From contig CANQKT010000049.1 of assembly GCA_947624525.1 (NCBI GenBank), forward strand, positions 1 to 38,837: a DNA stretch of 38,837 bases, written 5' to 3'. Within the stretch, counting starts at the first letter, position 1. Each line of letters begins with the position of its first letter. The notes below the pieces were generated by a model. The model ran no database searches, was not told where the DNA came from, and saw only the letters and a program-made list of their open reading frames with translations. The stretch comes from an uncultured Clostridia bacterium. Its GTDB lineage: Bacteria; Bacillota; Clostridia; TANB77; CAG-508. The translations under genes and the position numbers were made by a program. Below are positions 1-10,312 of this stretch, in pieces.

Positions 1-110
1 TATGCTAAAAACGGGCATTTAAACGTGAACCATAAATTTTTCAATGAAAATGGGCAGTTACTATTAAATTCAACGTACTAAAAATAAAAATAAAAAAATT
101 CGACAAAATA

Positions 111-139
111 TTGCAATAAAATACATGGACTGTTATAAT
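111..139 (+). promoter_or_regulatory. sigmaA-type promoter upstream of tdk
   Basis: TTGCAA (111-116), 17-nt spacer, TATAAT (134-139). Confidence 0.7.
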
Positions 140-187
140 AAAATTGAGCGTTAAAAAATAACGCAACAGAAAAAAGCGGAGGATAAA

Positions 188-739
188 ATGGGAGATATAA
201 ATGTATTTACAGGACCTATGAAATGTGGAAAAAGCCATGTGATTTTACAAGAGGCAAAAAGACAAATGATAGCTGGAAAGACAATTCAAATTTTCAAACC
301 AGGTATTGATTGTAGATTTTCAAAAGATTATGTACAAGACAGAAATGGAAATAAATTAAAAGCGATTAATATAGATAGTATAGATGAATTAAAAGAGTAT
401 GATGCAGATGTTTATGTAATAGATGAATTTCAATTTTTAAATGGAGATGTAAAAGTTATAGAAGATTTAGCAGAACAGGGGAAAAAGTTTTTTATAGCTG
501 GATTAAATTTGACAGCTGAAAAGAAGCCTTTTGGTAAAATGGGAGATTTACTTTGTGTTTCAGACCATGTAACAACTATGACATCAATTTGTGATATATG
601 CAAAAGAGATAATGCTATTTTTAGTTTTTACAAGGGTGATACAAAATGTGGAGATATAGAAATAGGTGATTCAGATTATATTCCAGTATGTAGAGAATGC
701 TATAATGAAATGGTTGAAAAATACAAAAGTAATAAGTAA
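188..739 (+). CDS. tdk: thymidine kinase (type II)
   Basis: N-terminal P-loop TGPMKCGKS, DEFQF motif, C-terminal Cys pairs CDIC/CREC. Confidence 0.9.
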   Translation: MGDINVFTGPMKCGKSHVILQEAKRQMIAGKTIQIFKPGIDCRFSKDYVQDRNGNKLKAINIDSIDELKEYDADVYVIDEFQFLNGDVKVIEDLAEQGKKFFIAGLNLTAEKKPFGKMGDLLCVSDHVTTMTSICDICKRDNAIFSFYKGDTKCGDIEIGDSDYIPVCRECYNEMVEKYKSNK

Positions 740-829
740 TAACTATATCACCAAGAATATACAATAGATAATATATTGTATTCTATTAATAAAAAATTTT
801 GGAATTACAGAAAGAGGTGTGTGATTAAT

Positions 830-1717
830 ATGAAAAGATATTTAAAAATATTTTTTAAAATCTCAATTACATTATTTTTAATAACTTGTTTATGTATACA
901 AATCACTAGTAGCCGAAGTCATGCAGATGCAGGTTATCATTCAAGCTATAGTGGTGGTTCATCATCAAGCAGTAGTTCAAGTCATAGTAGTAGTTCAAGT
1001 AGTTCAAGTGGTTCAAGTGGTTCATCAGGAGGCATACACAGCATAGGTTCGGATTTGATGAGTGTGTTTATTTGGATAGTACTTTGTATAATCATCAGTT
1101 GTATAGCTAATAAAGCTAAATCGTCTTCTAGATCAACGAAATTAATTACAAAATTGCAATCAAATAATTTAGTAATTAATAAAATTAAAGAAATATTACC
1201 TGATTTTGATGAAAATAAATTTTTACAAGATGGATATAAAATATTTCTTGATGTAGAGAATGCATGGATGAATTTTGAATTAGAAAAAGTTCGCAATAGC
1301 ATTACTGATGAAATGTTTAATATGTATGAATCACAACTTTCTAGTATGGAAATTAAGGGAGAACAAAATATAATGAGTGACTTCATTATGAGAGATTGCG
1401 CAATAGATAGTTATAATAAACAAAATGATAATATTGAAATTACAGCTAAATACATTATAGAGTTTTATGATTATATTATAGAAAAATCTACTGGAAAAGT
1501 ATTAAGAGGAGATAAATATAGAAAGTTAAGAATGTATTATGACTTTACATTTATAATGAGTGATAAAAAGGAAAATATAGATAAATGTCCAAATTGTGGA
1601 GCACCATTAAAGATTAATTCAGCTGGAGTTTGCGAATATTGTGGTTCTAAGGTTGTTGGAGATAGTACAAATTGGGTAATGTCAAAAAAAGTATGTACAA
1701 GACAAGAAAATTTATAG
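830..1717 (+). CDS. membrane-associated protein: signal/TM segment, Ser-rich tract, TM, Tim44-like domain, C-terminal zinc ribbon
   Basis: ORF 776..1717, better start at 830; S-rich tract then TM helix; CPNCGAPL...CEYCGS ribbon. Confidence 0.6.
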   Translation: MKRYLKIFFKISITLFLITCLCIQITSSRSHADAGYHSSYSGGSSSSSSSSHSSSSSSSSGSSGSSGGIHSIGSDLMSVFIWIVLCIIISCIANKAKSSSRSTKLITKLQSNNLVINKIKEILPDFDENKFLQDGYKIFLDVENAWMNFELEKVRNSITDEMFNMYESQLSSMEIKGEQNIMSDFIMRDCAIDSYNKQNDNIEITAKYIIEFYDYIIEKSTGKVLRGDKYRKLRMYYDFTFIMSDKKENIDKCPNCGAPLKINSAGVCEYCGSKVVGDSTNWVMSKKVCTRQENL

Positions 1718-1788
1718 CAATTAAATAAGTGGGCAGAGACAAGAGGAAAACTCTGCTACTTTGTCTCAAATGAAAGGAAGTATTAAAT

Positions 1789-2331
1789 ATGAGTGTTTTG
1801 GATAATTTAATAAAAGAGGATGTTAATTTTTCAGAGGCAAAATTTAAGGCTAAGGTTGACAATGTGTTTATACAGACATATACAGCAGTAATGAAACAAG
1901 ATCTTCAGAAAGTAAAACATTTTTTATCAAATGAAGTATATGAGAAATATAATAAAAAAATTCAAAATTTGCAAAATAAAAATCAAATACAAATTTATGA
2001 TGAATTAAATGTATCTGATACCAATATTATAAATATTTCAGAACTAGAGGATAAGTTTGTTATAGAAGTTAGTCTTTTGACAAAATATTTAGATTATATA
2101 ATAGCAAAAGACACTAGAAAATATATTTCAGGTGACAAAGAATGTAGAGTAGAAAAAAGATTAAAATTGACTTTTTCAAAAATAAAAAATGCAAAACAAC
2201 AACAAGCTGCAAGAGTATGTCCTGGATGTGGTGCTAATATGGATATTAATAAAAGTGGTGTTTGTGAATATTGTGGGACAATTTATACTCTTAAGGAATA
2301 TGATTGGATTTTAGATAGTATAAATGATTAG
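1789..2331 (+). CDS. Tim44-like domain protein with C-terminal zinc ribbon (paralogue of the preceding gene's C-terminal half)
   Basis: CPGCGANMDINKSGVCEYCG ribbon; similar ...YLDYIIAKDTRKYISGDKECR... to upstream YDYIIEKSTGKVLRGDKYRK. Confidence 0.6.
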   Translation: MSVLDNLIKEDVNFSEAKFKAKVDNVFIQTYTAVMKQDLQKVKHFLSNEVYEKYNKKIQNLQNKNQIQIYDELNVSDTNIINISELEDKFVIEVSLLTKYLDYIIAKDTRKYISGDKECRVEKRLKLTFSKIKNAKQQQAARVCPGCGANMDINKSGVCEYCGTIYTLKEYDWILDSIND

Positions 2332-2421
2332 TAACAAAAAATAGAATAACATAAAATTCTGCATAAATTTTTCCTAAATTGTAATAATAAAAATATAAAC
2401 TGAAAAACAAGGAGGGAAAAA

Positions 2422-2976
2422 ATGAAAGCAACCGGAGTAGTTAGAAGAATAGATGATTTGGGAAGAGTTGTTATTCCAAAGGAAATAAGAAAAACTTTAA
2501 GAATAAAGGAGGGAGATCCTCTAGAAATATTTACAGATAAAGAAGGAGAAATAATACTGAAAAAATATTCTCCAATAGGCGAACTTTCAGAATTTGCTAC
2601 AGAATATGCAGAAACTCTTGCTAAAACTACAGGACATATTGCATGTATAACAGATAAAGATACGGTAATAGCAGTATCAGGAGGTTCTAAAAAAGAATAT
2701 TTGGAGCAAGGAATAAGTCCAGAACTAGAACAAATAATGGATGAAAAAGAAAATTATACAAGTAAGGAAAACAATGACATTGCAATTCCTATCACAAAAA
2801 ATGAAAATAATAGCAAGAAGAATAATGCACAAGTTGTGTATCCAATTATAGCAGATGGAGATGTAATAGGTACAGTTATATTATTATCAAAAGATGAAAA
2901 TACAAAGATGTCTGAAGTTGAACAAAAGGTAGTTCAATCAGCAGCTAGCTTTTTAGGAACTCAAATGGAGTTATAA
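2422..2976 (+). CDS. spoVT: stage V sporulation protein T (AbrB-type N-terminus plus GAF-like C-terminus)
   Basis: MKATGVVRRIDDLGRVVIPKEIRKTLRIKEGDPLEIF; C-terminal sensory domain. Confidence 0.93.
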   Translation: MKATGVVRRIDDLGRVVIPKEIRKTLRIKEGDPLEIFTDKEGEIILKKYSPIGELSEFATEYAETLAKTTGHIACITDKDTVIAVSGGSKKEYLEQGISPELEQIMDEKENYTSKENNDIAIPITKNENNSKKNNAQVVYPIIADGDVIGTVILLSKDENTKMSEVEQKVVQSAASFLGTQMEL

Positions 2977-2988
2977 ATTATTATTAAT

Positions 2989-3030
2989 ATCGGAGATATT
3001 TTATATTATTAAAATAATCTCCGATTTTTA
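2989..3030 (+). terminator. terminator after spoVT
   Basis: atcggagat ... atctccgat stem followed by TTTTTA. Confidence 0.7.
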
Positions 3031-3180
3031 TTGGATGATGAAGCGTGTTTCTATCTCAAGTATTTTATATAATATTACAGAAATATTAAATTTATATTAC
3101 ATTTGTAATATTTGTTACAAATTTTAAATAATGTGATATTATATGATTAACAATTAGTCGAAACAAGAGAGGAGAATAAT

Positions 3181-3642
3181 ATGGAGAAAGTCACGAATGA
3201 GAAAAGTCTAGTAAAGGTTGATAATAGTATCTTTTCAAGAATTAGAAAGTTTTGTGCCAATTTTTTTTATAAATTCAGAAACAATAAAAATAAGGATTTA
3301 GATTATGATGAATATGAAGAAATAGATATTATGGTTGAGAATAATGAAGAACAGCCTGTTGTTAAGACTAACAAGTTATTTAATTATGATGCAGAAGATA
3401 ATATGGAAAGTAATGCAGAAAGTGTTGATGGAGATAAGGAAATGAATAGTGAAAGTGGGATAAATAGTAAATCAACAAATAGTGAAGTAACATATGAAAC
3501 TGTTGAATTAGATAATCAAGATGATGATTCGAATGTTATATATTTATTTGAGAAAAAAAGGGAAAAGAGTGTTTTAGAAGAAAGGGAAGAATTAGAAAGA
3601 AAGTTAAAGAATTATTATGAAAGCATAAAAAGTGGAATTTAA
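3181..3642 (+). CDS. hypothetical acidic protein
   Basis: ORF with RBS agaggagaat; no recognised domain. Confidence 0.5.
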   Translation: MEKVTNEKSLVKVDNSIFSRIRKFCANFFYKFRNNKNKDLDYDEYEEIDIMVENNEEQPVVKTNKLFNYDAEDNMESNAESVDGDKEMNSESGINSKSTNSEVTYETVELDNQDDDSNVIYLFEKKREKSVLEEREELERKLKNYYESIKSGI

Positions 3643-3798
3643 TTTAGAAGCTTGAAAGAAATTTAAGGAACGTCCCCAAATTTCTCAAAAAAATAGAAAG
3701 AGTACTTGAAAAGTATTCTTTTTTGTTATACAATAAAACCGGTTGTGAAAAACAACCGTTAAGTGATGCAATTAATAGCATCGGAAGGAGGAATTTTT

Positions 3799-4812
3799 AT
3801 GTCAGTTAAAGTGGCTATTAACGGATTTGGGCGTATAGGACGTCTAGCGTTTAGACAAATGTTTGGAGCAGAGGGGTATGAAATTGTTGCAATCAATGAT
3901 TTAACAAGCCCTAAAATGTTAGCTCATTTATTGAAATATGATTCAGCACAGGGAACATACGCTAAAGCAGATACAGTTGTGGCAGGAGAAGATTCTATAA
4001 CAGTCGATGGAAAAGAAATAAAAATATATGCAATGCCAAATGCAGCAGAATTGCCTTGGGGAGAGATAGGAGTTGATGTAGTATTGGAATGTACAGGCTT
4101 CTATACAACAAAGGAAAAAGCACAAGCGCATATCGATGCAGGAGCTAAAAAAGTTGTAATATCAGCACCAGCTGGAAGTGATTTACCAACAGTAGTTTTT
4201 GGTGTTAATCAAAATATATTAAAACCAGAAGATACAATAATATCAGCAGCATCATGTACAACAAACTGTTTAGCACCAATGGCAAATGCTTTAAATAAAT
4301 ATGCACCTATTCAATCAGGAATAATGTCTACAATACATGCTTATACAGGTGATCAAATGTTATTAGATGGACCACACAGAAAAGGTGATTTAAGAAGAGC
4401 AAGAGCAGCAGCTTGCAATATAGTTCCTAATTCAACAGGAGCAGCTAAAGCTATAGGATTAGTTATTCCAGAGTTAAATGGAAAATTAATAGGTTCAGCA
4501 CAAAGGGTTCCAGTTCCAACAGGTTCAACAACGATTTTAACTGCTGTTGTTAAAGGAACAGATATAACACCAGATAGTATAAATGCAGCTATGAAGTCAC
4601 AAACTAATGAATCTTTTGGCTATACAGATGAGCCTTTAGTTTCTTCAGATATTATTGGTATTAAATATGGTTCTTTATTTGATGCTACTCAAACTTTGGT
4701 TACTAAGATTTCTGATGATTTATATCAAGTTCAAGTAGTTGCATGGTATGATAATGAGAATTCTTATACAAGTCAAATGGTTAGAACTATTAAGTATTTT
4801 GCGGAATTATAG
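3799..4812 (+). CDS. gap: glyceraldehyde-3-phosphate dehydrogenase, type I
   Basis: [25 protein letters not shown] catalytic motif; RBS ggaagg at 3783-3788. Confidence 0.97.
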   Translation: MSVKVAINGFGRIGRLAFRQMFGAEGYEIVAINDLTSPKMLAHLLKYDSAQGTYAKADTVVAGEDSITVDGKEIKIYAMPNAAELPWGEIGVDVVLECTGFYTTKEKAQAHIDAGAKKVVISAPAGSDLPTVVFGVNQNILKPEDTIISAASCTTNCLAPMANALNKYAPIQSGIMSTIHAYTGDQMLLDGPHRKGDLRRARAAACNIVPNSTGAAKAIGLVIPELNGKLIGSAQRVPVPTGSTTILTAVVKGTDITPDSINAAMKSQTNESFGYTDEPLVSSDIIGIKYGSLFDATQTLVTKISDDLYQVQVVAWYDNENSYTSQMVRTIKYFAEL

Positions 4813-4874
4813 AAAAATTTTGGGACGGCCTGTGAATTAATTTTGTAGGGCGTTCTTAGTTATGTGGGGGCCGC

Positions 4875-5031
4875 TCAAATTTAATTATTATGTAACATTG
4901 TAAAATATATTAAGATTCCGTTCGTTTGCTGGCGTGAGGATTTGGGAAAAAGACTTTAGGTGGGGGCGCCAAACTGCGCACTCCACTTCATCTTAATATA
5001 TTTTACAATGTTACATAATAATTAAATTTGA
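4875..5031. repeat. long palindromic element, copy A
   Basis: perfect 41-bp inverted repeat 4875-4915 / 4991-5031; centre ttccgttcgtttgctggcg...cgccaaactgcgcactcca shared in part with copies B and C. Confidence 0.85.
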
Positions 5032-5122
5032 ACTACTCTACATTAATATGTTGAGAACACTTTATTGGATTAATTCACTGGTACTCCCTAAATTTTTAGT
5101 AAGAGAAAGAGGTGTTTTTAGA

Positions 5123-6310
5123 GTGAATAAGAAGACTGTTAAAGATATAGATTTAAAAGGAAAGAAAGTTATTGTTAGATGTGATTTTAATGTTCCTTTA
5201 GATGAGAATGGGAATATTACTGATAATAGAAGAATTGTTGGTGCTTTGGATACTATTAAGTATTTATTGGAACAAAAGGCAAAAGTTATTTTGGTTTCTC
5301 ATTTGGGTAGACCAAAGGGAGAAGTTAAACCAGAGTTTTCTCTAAAACCTGTAGCAAAGGAATTGTCTAAATTATTAGGTAAAGAGGTAAAACTTGCAAC
5401 AGATATAATAGGAGAAAGTGCTAAAAAATTAACATCAGAAATGGCAGAAGGAGATGTTGTTCTACTTGAAAATGTTAGATTTGACGCAAGAGAAGAAAAA
5501 AATGATTTAGAATTTGCAAAAGAATTAGCATCAATGGCTGAAATATATGTAAATGATGCATTTGGTACTGCACATAGAGCTCATAGTTCAACAGCAGGAA
5601 TTGCACAATTTTTACCAGCAGTATCAGGATTTTTAATGGAAAAAGAATTAAATTTCCTAGGAACCGCCTTGGAAAACCCAGAAAGACCATTTGTTGCAAT
5701 TTTGGGAGGAGCTAAAGTTTCAGATAAAATTGCAGTAATTGATAATTTATTGGGAAAAGTAGATTCTTTAATAATTGGTGGAGCAATGGCAAATACGTTT
5801 ATTAAAGCAATGGGATATAATGTAGGAAAGTCTCTATGTGAAGATGACAAAATTGATTTAGCAAATGAATTAATAGAAAAAGCAAAATCTAAAAATGTTA
5901 AATTAATTTTACCTATAGATGCAAAATTAGGAAAAGAATTTAGTAAAGACACAGAAAGTAAAATTGTTGATATTTCTGAAGTTCCAGCAGATTGGAGTAT
6001 CTTTGATGTTGGTCCAAAAACAATTGAAACATATAGAGCAGAACTAGAAAAAGCTAAAACAGTGGTATGGAATGGACCAGTAGGATTGTTTGAATTTGAT
6101 CAATTTGCAGTTGGAACAAATGAAGTTGCAAGTATATTAGCATCATTAAATTATAGTATAACAATTATTGGTGGAGGAGATTCAGCAGCTGCTGTTGAAA
6201 AATCTGGATTAGCAGATAAAATGACTCATATTTCAACCGGAGGAGGAGCATCTTTAGAATTTTTAGAAGGGAAGAAATTACCTGGAGTTGAATGTCTAGA
6301 AGATAAATAA
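5123..6310 (+). CDS. pgk: phosphoglycerate kinase
   Basis: [39 protein letters not shown]; likely GTG start at 5123 after AGAGGTG. Confidence 0.95.
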   Translation: MNKKTVKDIDLKGKKVIVRCDFNVPLDENGNITDNRRIVGALDTIKYLLEQKAKVILVSHLGRPKGEVKPEFSLKPVAKELSKLLGKEVKLATDIIGESAKKLTSEMAEGDVVLLENVRFDAREEKNDLEFAKELASMAEIYVNDAFGTAHRAHSSTAGIAQFLPAVSGFLMEKELNFLGTALENPERPFVAILGGAKVSDKIAVIDNLLGKVDSLIIGGAMANTFIKAMGYNVGKSLCEDDKIDLANELIEKAKSKNVKLILPIDAKLGKEFSKDTESKIVDISEVPADWSIFDVGPKTIETYRAELEKAKTVVWNGPVGLFEFDQFAVGTNEVASILASLNYSITIIGGGDSAAAVEKSGLADKMTHISTGGGASLEFLEGKKLPGVECLEDK

Positions 6311-6371
6311 AATTAAAAACAAATAAATGAAAGTGTCTAAAAAACAGAATATGAAAGTGAGGAACAGTAAA

Positions 6372-7124
6372 ATGAGAAGAAAAGTAATTGCAGGAAACTG
6401 GAAAATGAATATGCTTCCAAATGAAGCAATAGCATTTATAGAGGCACTAGCACCATTAGTTAAAGATACACAAAATGAAGTTATATTATGTGTACCATAC
6501 ACAGACTTATTTTATAGCCTTTTAACAGCACAAGGAACAAATATCAAAATAGGTGCACAAAATATGCACTTTGAGGAAAGTGGGGCATATACTGGAGAAG
6601 TTTCAGGAAAAATGTTAAAATCTATAGGCGTAGAATATGTAATAATAGGTCATTCTGAAAGAAGACAATATTTTGCTGAAACAGACGAAACAGTTAATAA
6701 AAAAATTAAAGCAGCATTAAGAAATGAATTAAAACCAATAGTATGTGTTGGTGAAACACTAGAACAACGTGAAAGTGGAAAAACAGAAGAGATAATAACA
6801 ACACAAACACGATTAGCTCTAGAAGGTCTAACACAAGAGCAATTAAACAGTGTAATAATAGCCTATGAGCCAATATGGGCTATTGGAACAGGAAAAACAG
6901 CTACATCAGAAGATGCTAATAATAGTATAAAAGCAATTAGAAATGAAATTGCTAAATTATACGGTAATGATGTCGCAGATGAAATAATAATTCAGTATGG
7001 AGGTAGTGTAAAATCTTCAAATGCAAAAGAATTATTTACTACGTCAGACATTGATGGAGGTCTAGTTGGAGGATCTAGCTTAAAAGCTGATGAATTTTCT
7101 AAAATTGTTAATTATATGAACTAA
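6372..7124 (+). CDS. tpiA: triosephosphate isomerase
   Basis: RRKVIAGNWKMN; VIIGHSERR; AYEPIWAIGTGKTAT; QYGGSV. Confidence 0.96.
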   Translation: MRRKVIAGNWKMNMLPNEAIAFIEALAPLVKDTQNEVILCVPYTDLFYSLLTAQGTNIKIGAQNMHFEESGAYTGEVSGKMLKSIGVEYVIIGHSERRQYFAETDETVNKKIKAALRNELKPIVCVGETLEQRESGKTEEIITTQTRLALEGLTQEQLNSVIIAYEPIWAIGTGKTATSEDANNSIKAIRNEIAKLYGNDVADEIIIQYGGSVKSSNAKELFTTSDIDGGLVGGSSLKADEFSKIVNYMN

Positions 7125-7262
7125 AAATATTTAAAATTGCTGAAAAATAAAATTAGTAAGTCAAATTATTTATAAAATTTTTTTACGTAGAAATTAATTA
7201 AAAACATTGAAGAAAGGAGATATGTTAGAACCTAGACATAAAGGGCTAACAGGTGTGAAGAA

Positions 7263-8796
7263 ATGGAAAAAAAGGTTACAATGCTAATGATATTAGATGG
7301 TTTTGGAAATAATCCTAATGAAAAAGGAAATGCAGTAAAACTTGCAAATACACCTAATATTGAAAAACTAATGAAAACATGCCCAACTACAGAGATTTAT
7401 ACAAGTGGTTTAGCAGTTGGACTTCCAGAAGGACAAATGGGAAATTCAGAAGTAGGTCACACAAATATAGGAGCAGGAAGAGTTGTATATCAAGAACTAA
7501 CAAGAATAACAAAATCAATAGAAGATGGAGACTTTTTCAGCATACCTGAATTTGTAAAGGCAATTGAAAATTGTAAACAAAACAACACTAAATTGCATAT
7601 AATGGGATTAGTTTCAGATGGTGGTGTGCATAGCCATATACGCCACTTGTTCGGTTTACTAGAGCTTGCAAAAAGAAAAGATTTTGAGGATGTATATGTT
7701 CACTGTTTCCTAGATGGAAGAGATACTCGGTCCAGCGTCAGCAGAGAATTATATTATGCAATTAGAAGATAAGATGAAAGAAAAAGGTGTAGGAAAAATT
7801 GCAAGTATTTCAGGAAGATTTTATGCAATGGATAGAGATAATAGATGGCAAAGAATTCAAAAGGCTTATGATGCAATGGTAAATGGTATTGGAGAAAAGG
7901 CATCATCAGCAATTGGAGCAATAGAAAGTTCATATCAAAAAGAAGTATTTGATGAATTTGTTGTACCAACAGTAATTTGTAATGGTGATATACCAGTTGC
8001 AACTATTGATAAAAAAGATTCTGTTATATTTTTCAACTTCAGACCAGATAGAGCAAGGGAAATTACAAGAACCTTAGTAGATCCAGATTTTAAAGAGTTT
8101 GAAACAAAAAAATTAGATTTATGTTTTGTTTGTATGAGACAATATGATGAAACAATACCAAATGTTAATATAGCATTTAAACCAACAGTTCTAGTAAATA
8201 CTTTTGGTGAATATGTAAGTAAAAAAGGATTAACACAACTTCGTATTGCAGAAACCGAAAAATATGCCCATGTAACATTCTTCTTTAATGGTGGTGAAGA
8301 AAAACAATATAAAGGTGAAGATAGAATTTTAGTTCCATCACCAAAAGTAGAAACATATGATATGAAACCAGAAATGAGTGCAGGGGAAGTTACAGAAAAA
8401 GTTATAGAAGCAATAAATTCAAGAAAATATGATGCTATAATACTAAATTACGCAAATCCAGACATGGTAGGTCATACAGGAAACTTAGAAGCTGCTATTA
8501 AAGCCCTTGAATTTATAGATGATTGTGTAGGAAAAGTAATTAAGGCAATAAATGAAGTAAATGGTGTAGTATTAATTACAGCAGACCATGGAAATTCAGA
8601 ACAAATGATAGATTATAAAACAGGAGAACCACATACAGCTCATACTACAAATCCTGTCCCATTAATTTTGGTGGGAATGGAAAATGTCAAATTGAAATCA
8701 GGACGTTTAGCAGATTTAGCTCCAACAATGTTAGATATTATGGGCTTAGAAAAACCAAAAGAAATGCTGGGGGATAGCTTATTGTTAAAGAAATAA
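7263..8796 (+). pseudogene. gpmI: 2,3-bisphosphoglycerate-independent phosphoglycerate mutase, split by a +1 frameshift near 7728-7731
   Basis: ORF 7263..7772 ends ...[16 protein letters not shown] 7714..8796 continues in the shifted frame as [15 protein letters not shown]...; together they cover the full family length. Confidence 0.85.
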
Positions 8797-8847
8797 TACG
8801 TATAATTATAAACAATATACAAAAATTAAAATAAAAGGAGGTATATA

Positions 8848-9609
8848 ATGAAAGATACTCAAGATATAAAAAAGATATATACGGGTATTCAACATCAGCT
8901 AAATAATTTAATTCCTGAAAAATGGGAAAGCATATATTTATATGCTGCAGTAATGTATCAATTAAATAATTTAGAAACATGGGAAATGTATTTTTATTAT
9001 ATACCTAAAGGTATTTTAAAAAAGAATCCAATTAATGTATATGAAGTGCCTAATAGGTTCAATGTTGATGAGGAGGAATATTTAGAACTTGTAGATAATT
9101 TGTGTAATACTATAAAAACGTTACATAAAGAATATAAAAATGTTTATAACAAAGAATGGACAAATATGGTAATAGCAATTAAGGATTCGCAATTTTTAAT
9201 AGAGTATAACGACGACAATTTGATAAAATCAAAATATAGAAGTAAGGATAGGCATATAATTTTCAAACATAAATACTTAAATATTGCTTTACAAAGTTTT
9301 AGTAAAAAGGAAAGAAAGATTATACAAGAATATTTAGATGATGAAGAATATAATATGGTTTATGATAGGTATTTTGAATATATACCAAAAGAAGAAGTGC
9401 GTAATTATATAAAATATGAAAAAGATGATGAGTTTGAAGAAAATATATATTCAACTCAATTGATGGAGGCACAAGATAGCAAAGTTGGTATTTTTCGTTT
9501 AATATGGAATTGGTTAAAGCAAAAAAGAATAAACAAGAAAAAAGTAGGTGAACCAATTAGGGAGCCAATGTTAGATCCTAAGATTCAAATTCTTAGTGAT
9601 ATTTTTTAG
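8848..9609 (+). CDS. YezG/DUF600-like (immunity/antitoxin superfamily) protein with C-terminal extension
   Basis: IQHQLNNLIPEKWESIYLYAAV...YFYYIP...; KEWTNMVIAIKDS.F.IEYNDDNL pattern. Confidence 0.55.
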   Translation: MKDTQDIKKIYTGIQHQLNNLIPEKWESIYLYAAVMYQLNNLETWEMYFYYIPKGILKKNPINVYEVPNRFNVDEEEYLELVDNLCNTIKTLHKEYKNVYNKEWTNMVIAIKDSQFLIEYNDDNLIKSKYRSKDRHIIFKHKYLNIALQSFSKKERKIIQEYLDDEEYNMVYDRYFEYIPKEEVRNYIKYEKDDEFEENIYSTQLMEAQDSKVGIFRLIWNWLKQKRINKKKVGEPIREPMLDPKIQILSDIF

Positions 9610-9746
9610 TTACAGTTCAGGTGCTTAAATTATGGGAAATTTAACAACATGAACTGTAACCCATATTTTAATTATTAAAAAAATTTTTTATAAAAGTGTA
9701 GAATAAATTTTTAAAATATGGTATCATATAATGTGTGTATATAAAT

Positions 9747-9821
9747 TGGGGTATCGCCAAGCGGTAAGGCATCGGACTCTGACTCCGACATTCCTGTGTT
9801 CGAATCACAGTACCCCAGCCA
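9747..9821 (+). tRNA. tRNA-Gln (anticodon CTG)
   Basis: TGGGGTA/TACCCCA acceptor stem, anticodon arm tcgga-ctCTGac-tccga, T-arm ctgtgTTCGAATcacag, encoded CCA. Confidence 0.92.
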
Positions 9822-9826
9822 GAAAA

Positions 9827-9858
9827 TAGTGAGTTTTCTATTATAGAAACTCACTAAA
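9827..9858 (+). terminator. hairpin terminator after tRNA-Gln
   Basis: tagtgagttttctattatagaaactcacta followed by AAAATTTT. Confidence 0.55.
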
Positions 9859-9944
9859 ATTTTATAAATATCTCTGTAAACACTTGACTTTTAAGTAAAA
9901 ATGGTGTAAAGTATAATAGCATTACAAATTGAAAGGATAAAAAT

Positions 9945-10298
9945 ATGGAAAAAAATGTTGAAATAAGTGTCTTATGCCAAATCTATGGAAAAGAATTAAC
10001 TAAAAAACAATTTGAAGTTTTAGATGATTATTACAACAACGACTTATCACTTTCAGAAATTGCAGAAAACAATAATATTACTAGGCAAGCAGTTAGAGAC
10101 ATTATAAAAAAGGGTGAAAGTAAATTATATGAATTAGAAGAAAATATTTCTTTAATGAAGAAATCTTTTGAACAAGAAAAAATCATACATAAAATAGAAG
10201 AACAATTAAATGAAATAGAAAACCTAACTAATTCAAATAATAAAGAAATAGCAAATAAACTGCATGATATAAAGAAACAATTAAATGACTTGATATAA
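9945..10298 (+). CDS. ylxM: YlxM-like HTH protein, SRP-associated
   Basis: GKELTKKQFEVLDDYYNNDLSLSEIAENNNITRQAVRD; directly upstream of ffh. Confidence 0.88.
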   Translation: MEKNVEISVLCQIYGKELTKKQFEVLDDYYNNDLSLSEIAENNNITRQAVRDIIKKGESKLYELEENISLMKKSFEQEKIIHKIEEQLNEIENLTNSNNKEIANKLHDIKKQLNDLI

Positions 10299-10312
10299 AA
10301 GGAGGAATCCAA

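Noticed and set aside
960-1030. Ser-codon tandem repeats (agtagttcaagt...) as a CRISPR or regulatory repeat
   Set aside because: In-frame low-complexity Ser/Gly tract inside a CDS; no spacer/repeat periodicity.
982-1386. Minus-strand ORFs opposite annotated genes (e.g. 982-1386, 5581-5952, 13970-14437, 23141-23605, 31734-32000)
   Set aside because: Low-complexity or Phe/Leu/Ile/Ser-rich translations antisense to well-supported genes, without RBS or domain support.
3736-3762. Hairpin cggttgtgaaaaacaaccg upstream of gap as a riboswitch
   Set aside because: Simple short stem-loop with no ligand-binding architecture; at most an mRNA stability element.
9609-9660. gttacagttca...tgaactgtaac hairpin as another member of the long palindrome family
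   Set aside because: 11-bp stem without the conserved centre; more likely a terminator-like structure after the YezG-like gene.
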